DNA of 18,622 nt. It comes from Candolleomyces eurysporus (lineage: Eukaryota > Basidiomycota > Agaricomycetes > Agaricales > Psathyrellaceae). Shown one piece after another: positions 1 through 8,902 of this stretch. Position 1 is the first letter of the stretch; every line of letters starts with the position of its first letter. A program made the position numbers and the translations under genes. The DNA lies in contig JANBPK010001653.1 in the NCBI GenBank assembly GCA_027579435.1, positions 1-18,622 on the forward strand, given 5' to 3'. Under the pieces are notes generated by a model, which saw nothing but the letters and a program-made list of their open reading frames with translations, had not been told where the DNA came from and ran no database searches.

Positions 1-1307
1 CCCGATCGACTTTGGGTAGTAAGGAAGTCTCGGAGCGACGTGTGGCAGAGTGTAACGGGAATGTCATCTGTCCCTGGAACCTGAATGATCGCTTGCAAGT
101 TCACGAGGACGTTGACAATCTCGTAGGTCTCTATTCCAAGAAGCTCCGCGATTCCTGATATCGGAAGTGGTTCCTGAAGCAAGGCTATGGTTGATATGAT
201 ATTGGAGAAGTGTGGGAGGTGCATGGAGCGGGACAATGTTTGTGTGTAAAGCCCATCGAGACCGGGGTTCATCTTGAGGGCCAACGGAAGCCGGTCCATC
301 GGTGTTGGTGCGTGGCTGCCTTCAGCGTCAGTTGCCATAATGAATTTGAACACGGCCGAGGCGAAAATAAATGATCCCCCAATATGTTCGACAAGCTTGC
401 GTTTGTCACTCCGGTTAGGCCACTCTCCGTGCTTCTGAACGTATGTTCGGACGACCAAGTTCCGGCTACATGCATCCTCGAAAAGGATCTGCAGAAAGGT
501 GGCGATGTCGTCGTCGGAGCAATGATCCACGAGGTTGTCCAACATGACTGCTGGGACATCCAGGCGGGACTTAATATGCTCTTCTACCCGGCTCGTGATG
601 AAAACGCGGAGGGGTATGAGGGGATTCTCGTTGAAGAACATCAGCATTCCGTCGATGAGCTCCTGGACCTCATCTTTGTTATCACACTCGTCCAGCCCAT
701 CCAAGACGATGAGAAACGGGCCTCGCGTCAATGCTCTACCCTTTTTCTTCATCTGAACGACAGCTTTGAACGGTGCATAGACCAAGCGCTGCATCCGCGT
801 TCGTAAAGAAACGCCTCCTTCGTTTGGCGTCAGCAATGCTCGGTTGGCTTGTACTGCTTCGCGTATGAAGGGCTCTGTCTGAGGGATAACCGCCGCCATT
901 TGGCTTGCCAGAGTCGTAGCGAGCCTCCAAATTTTGCTCCTATCGCCTGCGTTCCGGAAGAAGAAGAAGCTGACGACAGGTCTATCCTCCCGATCGGACG
1001 TGTCACAGACCTCCTGAGATATAGAGGATTTCCCACTTCCGACATATCCGTGCATCCATCGTAGAGGAGGCTCTGAATCGGTCGCTACATCGCTCCTCGC
1101 CCAGGTGTTAACGTTCTTGACCACCTGTTGCCTCGTGCCCGGAAAGCAGGCGGAGTCGGGAGGTGATCGTTTTCGATCTCGAGTATGGGATGCATCGGTG
1201 ATGGGTTGAAGAATGTTGCATAGATCTAACGGCAAAAAGGTGAGTTCTGGGAGGAGATTGGCATCGATGGGCCCATCACTTACCCTGCTCGGCGCTAATA
1301 GTACCAT
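1..1307 (-). CDS. NACHT-TPR NLR-like protein, copy A (5' part, runs off the left edge)
   Basis: Reading the minus strand from the ATG at 1307-1305, the frame stays open to base 1, about 435 codons with no stop. It matches the complete copy at 6395-8902 over its whole length with a constant offset of 7595 bases, so there is no net indel. The first 120 bases at the window edge are about 91% identical to that copy. The visible part carries the P-loop (GYVGSGKS, near residues 87-94), a run of four Phe after it, the Walker B box (LIVLDGLDEC, near 199-208), the sensor-like FITSR and the winged-helix-like region with TSLRDFLTT. The TPR part lies outside the window. The start is the first ATG after an in-frame TAG that is present at the same place in both copies. 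Fungal NACHT proteins are signal-transducing P-loop ATPases of the NLR class. All nucleotide-binding motifs are present, so I read it as a potentially working gene. Its 3' end cannot be judged. Confidence 0.9.
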   Translation of the reverse strand, partial: MVLLAPSRVSDGPIDANLLPELTFLPLDLCNILQPITDASHTRDRKRSPPDSACFPGTRQQVVKNVNTWARSDVATDSEPPLRWMHGYVGSGKSSISQEVCDTSDREDRPVVSFFFFRNAGDRSKIWRLATTLASQMAAVIPQTEPFIREAVQANRALLTPNEGGVSLRTRMQRLVYAPFKAVVQMKKKGRALTRGPFLIVLDGLDECDNKDEVQELIDGMLMFFNENPLIPLRVFITSRVEEHIKSRLDVPAVMLDNLVDHCSDDDIATFLQILFEDACSRNLVVRTYVQKHGEWPNRSDKRKLVEHIGGSFIFASAVFKFIMATDAEGSHAPTPMDRLPLALKMNPGLDGLYTQTLSRSMHLPHFSNIISTIALLQEPLPISGIAELLGIETYEIVNVLVNLQAIIQVPGTDDIPVTLCHTSLRDFLTTQSRS

Positions 1308-2449
1308 GGTGGTGGTGGTGGAAGTCTCCTCCAACTTGGTAGGCGACTAGATTCTGTACATGCGTATTCCGGGATCTTTGGAAGAATCTCATGTGTACCT
1401 ATATGAAGAATTGTTGGATATTAGAATATGGAAGATGACTGAGGACAACACGAGCTGTACAGTACTCACCAGAATACTAGTCGTCAACAGTAGCACAACA
1501 TGTACGACACTTCCAGCTTCAGCCGTTTATCCGTTCTTTGAGATGATGAGAAGATGGGTAGAGACTCGAGCCTCAGACAGATAGTAGGTAGGTGGGCAGT
1601 CACAGTGAAGAGATGACGGGGGAAGACAGGTGGCCTCGACTGCGTCAAGCCAACTGCTGTGCCCTGGCTGTGAATCTCCTGGGAACTCCTTCCCACAAAT
1701 AGGTGTTTGTTCCCGCTATGCCCAGCCCGACTTGTTCACGTCTGGGACTGGCGGGGAATAACGAGGACGCAGTAAGCCCCTGGAGTGTCAATATCGCGCA
1801 CTACGTGTCCGCTCACTGTTCGCGAATGTTGTGCTGTAGACATGGTGGCGGGTATGTCTGTCGAGCGACCGCATCCCAACGACGAACAAGGTCGAAGAGC
1901 GCATCGGGGGTGGCTCAGAGAACCTTGTTCGAGCAGGCATGACGCATGGTGTCCTTCAGGTTCAACAGAACTCTAGCATCGGACTGGGTACCATGTCTTC
2001 CCAATTGAGCCGACCACTCTGATCTGTTTGTTGCTATCGTTCGCAACCCACAAAGCAAAAGTTGAGGCTAGGCGCGCGGAGAACCATAAGGCCAATCTCC
2101 AAAATTGTATAATCCGGACCACCGATGGTCCCCGCCTTCAGCGCAGCTAGGCGCCGGTGCACGGTTGAAGCCGTTCTGCTGGATTCATCAGACAAGTCTT
2201 CCCTTCGAGCACCGCTCCTGGTAGAAAGCTTGCGATACAGTGTTCGAAGTGCTGGCAGGGCTTGCCAACGCCGTGGACCTGCCGAGGAAACTTCTGGAGT
2301 GTCGGATAGTATTGCAGCGTCGGACTCGAGATACCACACTCGTCGTGAGAGTAACACTCTGGTGCGTAAATGAAATATTACATCTTCCCTTGAATCCTTT
2401 TGCTTCTAGGGGTTGGACCATGATATGTCTCGTTTGGCCCGGATCGCTG
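1308..2449. other. Intergenic: NACHT copy A 5' flank, plus a copy-A-specific stretch
   Basis: No convincing gene. Positions 1308 to about 1990 align with 8903 to about 9590 in front of copy B and probably hold the promoter and leader of the NACHT gene, including a conserved GTGAGT..TAG pair at 1469 and 1347 and a short TGG/ACC triplet run next to the start codon. From about 2130 to 2430 there is roughly 250 bp with no counterpart in copy B. Open frames on both strands there (for example minus 2357-2034) show no family I recognise. Confidence 0.6.
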
Positions 2450-3340
2450 TCAATTGGAAGTTTGTCTTGTAGTCTCCGGTTTCGGCTATCGGGAGAAACA
2501 TGAGAATCGAGCTAGGAGAGGAAGGACCTTTGTAGCGCACCTTCCGTTGCCACAAGAATTCGTCTTGCTCGGAGGCATAATTTACTGGTCTCCTTCTCCT
2601 TCTCCTCAACCCAACCTTCTCCTTTCGAACTGGATCAGCTTTGTCGCTGTCTTCCTCAATTGTCTGTGGAGCTGGTCTCTCCCCAAGGATGCGTTCAGCC
2701 GCGATGCTCCTTTTCAATGACCGAAGCTTGAGGGTAAAAAAGCCTAATTCCTGTAGGGTAAATTTCTCCCGGGACCAGAATGCATAACTGTCCCAGACTG
2801 TCAGAGGTACTCTAGTTTGAAGGCGCAACTGGACCCACCGACGCCGGAAGAGGAGGAAATCCAGTTGGTCGCACAAGGTGACAATTCGTCTGCCTTGGAA
2901 TTTGGGTAATTGAGGGAAGATGGTTTGGAACACCCTCCCTACAGCGTGGCCGAGTCGGTTTACGAAGCCACTGAAAATGGGCTCGGGATAGTAAGCAGTT
3001 GCGCGAGCTATGATGCAACTCGGTCAGAACCTTGTCGGACTGGAGGGGAATGAGATGAACGTACGAAAATCTGTCTTGTGAGCTCAACCGATGCAAACTT
3101 GTAATATAAATATACTGTCGAACTATTTGGGGTAGACCAGAGTGATTCCACCTCTAGGATGAAAACAAGCTCAGGAATTGAGAGTCAACGCAGAGTGGAG
3201 TCGCAGACGTACTTGGTTTTTCCATACCCTCGCTCACAACAAAAAGATGCTTACAGCCTCTATCGGCCGCCGACCCAGCTATTCGACCCATAAATCCTTT
3301 CCCCTTTCTTTGAAAACGCACAAAGCACCCAGGTGTAAGC
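2450..3340 (-). pseudogene. RPF1 relic (Brix-domain ribosome biogenesis gene), 5' truncated
   Basis: Decayed copy of the RPF1 gene at 9812-11216. Recognisable minus-strand pieces are part of exon 2 (GKGF, MGRIAG, KHLFVVSEGMEKP), exon 3, exon 4 (GFVNRLGHAVGR, FQGRRIVTL), exon 5 (TLKLRSLK, DEFLWQ) and exon 6. Exon 1 and the first half of exon 2 are missing. Exon 3 has an in-frame TAG at 3125-3123 and is 2 bases shorter than the intact copy around it. One Glu codon of GKGFEMGR and the His codon of the RRHR stretch are lost. The acceptor before exon 4 has lost its GGACAC context. The final exon no longer ends in FFL-stop. The introns before and after exon 5 still have GT..AG ends. The lesions are spread along the gene and are not all in homopolymers, so true decay is far more likely than sequencing error. 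Confidence 0.88.
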
Positions 3341-4195
3341 AGGATACGCGGACCACGATTGCTCATGAGCCAAACAAACAGACTTGAGCCTTGAGCGCGA
3401 GCCATTTTGAGGGTAAATACGGGTGTATTCAAGAAAGACACCCGTGTTTTAGAAAGAAAGCTGGTGATGGTGGATGCTATTGAGAAAGAAAGGGCGAGAA
3501 GTCCCTCGTAACTGAGGGGACGTGGATCTGGGTTCTACGTCCTAGAGGTGCTTGTGATCATACGGGGGGAGGGATGTTGATCTATACCAACATCTATATT
3601 CAATGCGCAGTGGCATTCGGCGTGAATCTACACAATACATATTGAGTAGGTTTGGGTGAGGGCCGACTATGGCCTCGACTCGAAATCCTACCCGATCTGC
3701 AATGGGGACCGAGTAAGCGAGCACATCGGGCTTCGGAGTGGTCACCCACATTCCGTGATCTTGGCAAGCGCGATCACATGCCCCTCAATTTCAGCGGCAC
3801 GGCTGCGAACATCCTCTTGCTGCCACCACTGCGTCATCTCGAAAAGGGCTTCTTAAGACCGGATCCTTGATGAATCCTCAAGACAATTGCGATATCAACT
3901 CCGTGACGCAGCATGCAAACGTAGGAACATCTTTCACTCGNGCACCCCATCGACCAACTCGAAGTGACGACCTTCGAACTNCTTTGTTGCGCGCTGGATG
4001 ATTTCAAAGCGCATGAAATTCCCGTTGCGAAAGAAACATCCGAAGAATAATACACCGTTCGCCTCAAAGCAGGCCGATGTTGCGCTACTACATGTGTGGA
4101 GGTTCGTACCCCCTTGCTTGACCTTCATCGTCAGTTCCCCTTTGACGCTCTCTTTATAGAGCGACGAGACAACGNTCTCCGTTCTCATATTCCTC
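3341..4195. other. Breakpoint-flanking stretch with no recognised gene
   Basis: Contains an 8-bp perfect inverted repeat (acgggtgt at 3419-3426, acacccgt at 3438-3445, loop of 11). On the minus strand around 3850-3745 there is a coding-like helical peptide (EALFEMTQWWQQEDVRSR and onward), and around 4100-3940 another (FMRFEIIQRATK..FEGRHFELVDG). I cannot join them into a gene or name a family. The first Ns appear at 3941. Plus-strand frames here look like shadows. Confidence 0.4.
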
Positions 4196-5620
4196 GTGTT
4201 TGCCAGTGACGAGGAACTCAGGCCCCACATCTATCTCAATCCAGTATCCAATAACAAAATCTCACATCTACCCGAACGACATATCTCGATTCTTCCTGAC
4301 GACTCATTCAATTTACAAATACCGCACGCTCTNCGTATCTGGCCGCTCAACTCGGGCTTTTCGAGTGCAAGAGGTCGAGAACGACACATGGAAACCAATA
4401 GCGAGCCTGAAACCAGAGCTGATCAGGGACGTGTGGCTCGACCAGAAATTACAGTCGGGGAAGCAAATCCGAGAAGCTTCGTTTAAAGCGCTTCACGAGT
4501 TTGCCNACAAGCCTGACTGGCAATAGGACGAATGCTTTTCCTTATCATCGAGGAGGAGCCACCTGGGCCGTGCTCAAAGGCGGTCGTGNATGGCNCTCAG
4601 NTTCCAAATGACAANATTTCGGACGACNNCCCGCAGAAACGGCAGCCAACTCTACCCGCGCCACTACGGTTCGAAGCGCCGTTATTTGCTATTCTTCGAT
4701 GATGAGTGCGAGATCACTGGTGCTCCTCTGACCGTCGGTGCTATCTTCNATATCCTCAGTCANTGTCNTAAAGGTACNTNTCCTTGCCTCTCTCCTCACG
4801 CCATGTAGTTGATTTTTCTTGTTTTCTAGCNCTCCTTTTGTTGTTCTGCGCAGGCTGTGTTCACCGTGACATCGGCTCAGGCAATGTCATGGTACTTCAA
4901 GACTCGGNAACTGGGCNCTGGACGGCCGAGCTCTCTGAGAGTCTGACCTTGAATACACCNAAAAAATTNATNTGCGATCAGGAGAAGCTTTGATCCCAAA
5001 ACGGTACGTACNNTCANNTCNCGCGATTCGTTCCAAATCCGACATAATGGCGATAAGGAACANCGTTTNTTGTAGCTCATGAAACTCTGGCAGGTCCCCA
5101 CCTTGTTGAANTGGCCGACAATCTCAATGTGCGAGNNTCCTCATCTCATGAAGGCGAANATGCATGATCGGNGATACGCAACTTCCAACGAGATATGGAA
5201 TCCGNCTGGTCGATCGCTCTCTGGCCCGTCACGCTTCTGGTCCAGCACCAATCATGCCNTGCTACTTGCCCCAAGTTCNAACCCACGTTCCANAATACCC
5301 GNGGCTTGTCCTTGTCAAAGGAAAGGAAANCGGTGTTCGTGAGNAGCACCAAGCGCAAGCTTACNNCCCACNTTTGCGAGTCTTCACCTTATCGCCAGCC
5401 CTATGGATAGAGTTTGCAATCTGTTGCATCGCCATGCTTTGCACCGGGCATTCAAGGAGCTGTGGTTCACGTCCACGGCTTATTCTAGCATTCNCTGTGA
5501 GCTCCAGACTGCGTGAAGCATCCCTCGCTCTCGAATTTACAAGATTCGGACGATGGGATCTACCCGATAGGACNCTGGAGTGTCCCAAATCTCAGCCTGT
5601 CCATCCAACNGATGCCAAGT
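4196..5620 (+). pseudogene. FunK1-type fungal protein kinase, frame-disrupted
   Basis: Fragments in order along the plus strand match fungal-specific FunK1-type kinases. They are an N-lobe-like strand region (YRTL.VSGRSTRAFRVQEV, then LIRDVWLD, about 4300-4450), RRYLLFFDDECEI (about 4675-4720), and the catalytic loop FCAGCVHRDIGSGNV (His-Arg-Asp at 4862-4870). Then follow a split S-DLEYT..KF activation-segment start (about 4942-4970), DPKT (about 4992-5003), and an MES.W.IALW helix (about 5195-5230) typical of the C-lobe. An intron fits at 4774-4829 (GTAC..CTAG, 56 nt). The frame breaks several times: TAG after PDWQ near 4524, an extra 8 bases (4934-4941) before SDLEY, and a further +1 shift before DPKT. 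Many Ns lie inside, several as in-frame substitutions. The catalytic Asp is intact, so it may be a working gene garbled by poor consensus, but as it stands it is broken. Family confidence is moderate. Confidence 0.72.
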
Positions 5621-6394
5621 TTACTGAGCATAGTAGTCGTAGGAATTTGGCGGGTCTTTAANGACAACTTCTAGGANTGAAGAAATCACNNACAGCCGTG
5701 CTCAAGNCTCGAANAACCANGCGCTCTCCCACTGGATTCCNNATATACTCGAGAAACCAAGTCACATAATTCTCTTGACGGAGNGAATGGGTGGATGGGT
5801 GGGACACATGCAAATCGAGCAATCTGTGTGCCGCTGAAGGGGGGGGCCAGGGAACTTATAGTTCTAAAAAGCTAANCGCCGCTATACATACTATACATAT
5901 GGNGNATNGAATANACCCTTTTTGTGTAGATAGACGCGGCGAAATTTAATGTCTTACCTAGTACCTATATACTTCTTTATTGACTCTTTTCCTCTTGANG
6001 TTTGGCTCGAGAGGCNCGAGGGGTACGCGAGGTTCGAAACNAAGCGGGGGTACACGGTATGNTAGACCCCGCNTGNGGCTCACCAAAGGAATNTNGACGA
6101 AAGACCCGTGAGTGAAAATCACAACTGTGCTACCATNAATTCAAGTTGGGATTTCAGTGTCCTGTTACAATGAAGAATCCATATACGTCTACGAAGACAT
6201 CCAAAAGATAACCAAAACGATAACCAAAAAGATATAAAAAAAAGTCTGATTATGGCGATACATCNGAGTCTGATAACTGCATAGACNGAGAAACGCTGCT
6301 CGGGTCCGACAAACCCTCTACAGAAGAAATAAATTTACGTAGATGCGACTCACGACGGTGTGGGCCCCTACAACTGGCCCATGTTGGGGGACGA
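5621..6394. other. N-rich intergenic region downstream of NACHT copy B
   Basis: No gene seen. The stretch has about 30 Ns, AT-rich patches (ctatacatactatacatatgg near 5882-5902) and a short imperfect tandem of gataaccaaaa units at about 6207-6235. This is presumably the 3' flank and transcript end of the minus-strand NACHT gene that stops at 6395. No poly(A) signal can be fixed with confidence. Confidence 0.5.
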
Positions 6395-8902
6395 TTACGG
6401 TATAGACTTTGTGGATGGGACTGAGAGTCGATTCGCTTCTTCTTCCAACGTCGAGATTTTGAAGAGATCTTCTTGTTGTCCCGTGGCATCGAAACGCAGC
6501 TGGACGAGAGAAGACAAGCGGCGGAGGAATTTGGCTCGACGCCGGTGCCCAACAGGATAATAAAACGCGAGAAGCTCCTCGCAGTGAGCTATTGCCTCTT
6601 GTAGATGAGAGAGTTTTTGGCTCTTCCCGTACATCAATTGGAGAGATAAGAGAAGGTTCTCGAGTCTAATTGAGCAATCTCGATGAGGGGATGATAAAAG
6701 TTCGAGTGATTCATGAAACAGGGAAATGGCTTGCTCAAGGTCAGCCATGATTCCTGTGCGCTGATGACGATTCACGAGTGCATGGCCAAGATTGTTGAGC
6801 GATTGTGGGCGATCCGGATGAGGGGACAGTCGAAATTCGAGCGCTTCACGATGTAGAGAAATGGCCTTCTCAAGGTCGGTCATGGCTCCTGTGCGCTGAT
6901 GACGATCCAGGAGTGCAGAGCCGAGATCGTCGAGAGAAAGTGAGTGTTTTGGATGAGGGAACGGTCGAAGCTCAAGAGCTTCACGGTATAGGGAAATAGC
7001 CTCCTCAAGGTCAGCCATGGTTTTTGTGCGGGAATAACGCTTCAGCAGTGCATCGCTGAGATTCTCAAATGAATCTGAGCGATCCAGATAACGGGATGGT
7101 GGAAGTCGAAGTACTTCACGATACAGGGAAATCGCCTCCTCAAGGTCAGCCATGGATCCCATGCACCGATGACGATCCAGGAGCGCATCACTTAGATCGT
7201 TGAGTGGAGTTGAGCGACTCGGATGGAAGGTTGAATAAAGTTCGAGTGCTTTACGATAAAGGGAGATAGCGTCATCCAGGTCTGCGAGAGACTTGGTCTG
7301 ATTGGCACGGTTATGAACGGCATCGGCCAGGGCTGTAATCAAATCGGGGGTATTAGGTTGAAGTGCGAGTGCCTCACGACATAAGTCAATGGCAGAATCA
7401 GACTCCGTGAGCTTGAAGCAGCCTTCCCCTTGGTTCATATGCGCGGCGGAATAACAGAAAGCGTAGTTCCCAACGGCGGGAATATATACCATGGGACGAA
7501 TGAACAAGTCCGGATCCTCCCTTAAAACCTTGAGTCGACACTCAAGGCAACGAAGGCAGAGCCGGACATGATGGGACGGATGTGCAAAGAAATCACCCGA
7601 TCGACTTTGGGTAGTCAGGAAGTCTCGGAGCGACGTGTGGCAGAGTGTGACGGGTATGCGATCTGTCCCCGGAACCTGAATAATTGCTTGCAAGTTCACA
7701 AGGACATTGACAACCTCGTAGGTCTCTATTCCAAGAAGCTCCGCGATTCCTGATATCGGAAGTGGTTCCCAAAGTAGGGCTATGGTTGATATGATATTGG
7801 AGAAGTGGGGGAGGTGCATGGAGCGGGCCAATGTTTGTGTGTAAAGCCCATCGAGACCGGGGTTCATCTTGAGGGCCAACGGAAGCCGATCCATCGGTGT
7901 TGGCGGGCGGCCACCTTCAGTGTTCATCGCCATAATGAATTTGAACACGGCTGAGGCGAAAATGAATGATCCTCCAATATGTTTGACAAGGTTGCGTCTG
8001 TCACTCTGGGTGGGCCACTCTCCGTGCTTCTGAACGTATGCTTGGACGACCGAGTTCCTTCTACATGCATCCTCGAAAAGGATCTGCAGAAAGGTGGCGA
8101 TGTCGTCGTCGGAGCAATGATCCACGAGGTTGTCCAACATGACTGCTGGAACGTTCAGGCGGGACTGGATATGCTCTTCCACCCGGCTCGTGATGAACAC
8201 GCGGAGGGGTATGAGGGGGTTCTTGTTGAACAAAATTAGGATTCCGTCGATGAGCTCCTGGACCTCATCTTTGTTATCACACTCGTCCAAGCCATCTAGT
8301 ACGATGAGAAATGGGCCTTGTGTCAATGCCCTAACCCTTTTCTTCCTCCGAACGACAGCTTTGAATGGCGCATAGACCAAATACTCCATCCGGGTTCGTA
8401 AAGAAACACCTCCTTCGTTTTGCGTCAGCAATGCGGGGTTGGCTTGTACAGCTTCGCGTATGAAGGGTTCTGTCTGGGGGATAACCGCTGCCATCTGGCT
8501 TGCCAGAGTCGTCGCAAGTCTCCAAATCTTGCTCCTATCGCCTGCATGTCGGAAGAAGAAGAAGCTTATGACCGGTCTTTCTTCCCGCTCGGACGTATCA
8601 CAGATATCCTGAGATATAGAGGATTTCCCACTTCCGACATATCCGTGCATCCATCGTAGATGAGGCTCCGAAACGGTCGTTACATCGCTCCTCGCCCAGG
8701 TGTTAATTTTCCCAACCACCTGTGACCTCGTGCCAGGAAAGCAGGCAGAGTCGGGCGGTGATCGTTTTCGATCGCGAGTATGGGATGCATCGGTGATGGG
8801 TTGAAGAATGTTGCATAGATCTAACGGCGAAAAGGTGAGTTCCGGGAGGAGATAGGTGGAGATTGGTCCATCACTCACTCTGCTCGGCGCTAATGGAACC
8901 AT
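6395..8902 (-). CDS. NACHT-TPR NLR-like protein, copy B (complete, 835 aa)
   Basis: Single-exon frame. Residues 1-53 show no recognised effector domain. ACFPGTR (53-59) precedes the nucleotide-binding part, as is common in agaricomycete NACHT proteins. The P-loop GYVGSGKS is at 87-94, FFFF at 114-117, Walker B LIVLDGLDEC at 199-208 and the sensor-like VFITSR at 235-240. A winged-helix-like segment runs from EPLPISGIAELLG (379-391) to TSLRDFL (423-429), and HARL-like HVRLCLRCLECRL spans 445-457. From about 500 to 820 there are TPR units of 45 residues with the core MADLEEAISLYREALEL. The family couples NTP-driven oligomerisation to signalling, and fungal members studied so far act in self/non-self recognition and cell death. 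A role here is inferred. The ATG at 8902 is the first after an in-frame TAG conserved with copy A. No membrane or signal segments were seen. It lies downstream of RPF1 on the same strand, with 0.9 kb between them. Confidence 0.93.
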   Translation of the reverse strand: MVPLAPSRVSDGPISTYLLPELTFSPLDLCNILQPITDASHTRDRKRSPPDSACFPGTRSQVVGKINTWARSDVTTVSEPHLRWMHGYVGSGKSSISQDICDTSEREERPVISFFFFRHAGDRSKIWRLATTLASQMAAVIPQTEPFIREAVQANPALLTQNEGGVSLRTRMEYLVYAPFKAVVRRKKRVRALTQGPFLIVLDGLDECDNKDEVQELIDGILILFNKNPLIPLRVFITSRVEEHIQSRLNVPAVMLDNLVDHCSDDDIATFLQILFEDACRRNSVVQAYVQKHGEWPTQSDRRNLVKHIGGSFIFASAVFKFIMAMNTEGGRPPTPMDRLPLALKMNPGLDGLYTQTLARSMHLPHFSNIISTIALLWEPLPISGIAELLGIETYEVVNVLVNLQAIIQVPGTDRIPVTLCHTSLRDFLTTQSRSGDFFAHPSHHVRLCLRCLECRLKVLREDPDLFIRPMVYIPAVGNYAFCYSAAHMNQGEGCFKLTESDSAIDLCREALALQPNTPDLITALADAVHNRANQTKSLADLDDAISLYRKALELYSTFHPSRSTPLNDLSDALLDRHRCMGSMADLEEAISLYREVLRLPPSRYLDRSDSFENLSDALLKRYSRTKTMADLEEAISLYREALELRPFPHPKHSLSLDDLGSALLDRHQRTGAMTDLEKAISLHREALEFRLSPHPDRPQSLNNLGHALVNRHQRTGIMADLEQAISLFHESLELLSSPHRDCSIRLENLLLSLQLMYGKSQKLSHLQEAIAHCEELLAFYYPVGHRRRAKFLRRLSSLVQLRFDATGQQEDLFKISTLEEEANRLSVPSTKSIP
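6600..7300 (-). repeat. In-register 135-bp tandem repeats encoding TPR units
   Basis: The block tcagccatgg or a close variant recurs at 6741, 6876, 7011, 7146 and 7281, exactly 135 bp apart. Each unit codes for 45 residues starting at the (M/L)ADLEEAISLYREALEL helix. Five clear units are bounded by weaker ones on both sides. Similarity is visible at DNA level as well as protein level, especially between the units starting near 6876 and 7011. Confidence 0.9.

Larger units (their letters stand above)
1..3340 (-). repeat. Segmental duplication, copy A
   Basis: This block is homologous, in the same orientation, to 7596-10730. Similarity covers the NACHT gene, its 5' flank and the 3' two-thirds of RPF1. 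The NACHT part is about 91% identical where I counted. The flank and RPF1 part are clearly more diverged, with indels. Similarity fades near 3340, inside what would be RPF1 exon 2, so the breakpoint falls within the gene. The left limit is outside the window. Confidence 0.9.

Noticed and set aside
384..806. 140-codon plus-strand frame, and its twin at 7979-8239
   Set aside because: Both lie antisense to the NACHT genes and recur only because the NACHT sequence is duplicated. They are shadows of the constrained minus-strand frame.
1305..1325. TGG/ACC triplet run as a coding homopeptide at the NACHT start
   Set aside because: It lies between the conserved in-frame TAG and the ATG in both copies, so it is leader sequence. 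It is also shorter in copy B.
2941..2968. tRNA-like string gcgtggccgagtcggttt
   Set aside because: It lies inside the RPF1 relic and codes for NRLGHAV on the minus strand. There is no matching acceptor or anticodon stem.
6002..6040. A-box and B-box-like strings (tggctcgagagg, ggttcgaaac)
   Set aside because: The boxes are only about 26 bases apart, too close for a tRNA, and no acceptor stem pairs. The stretch also contains Ns.
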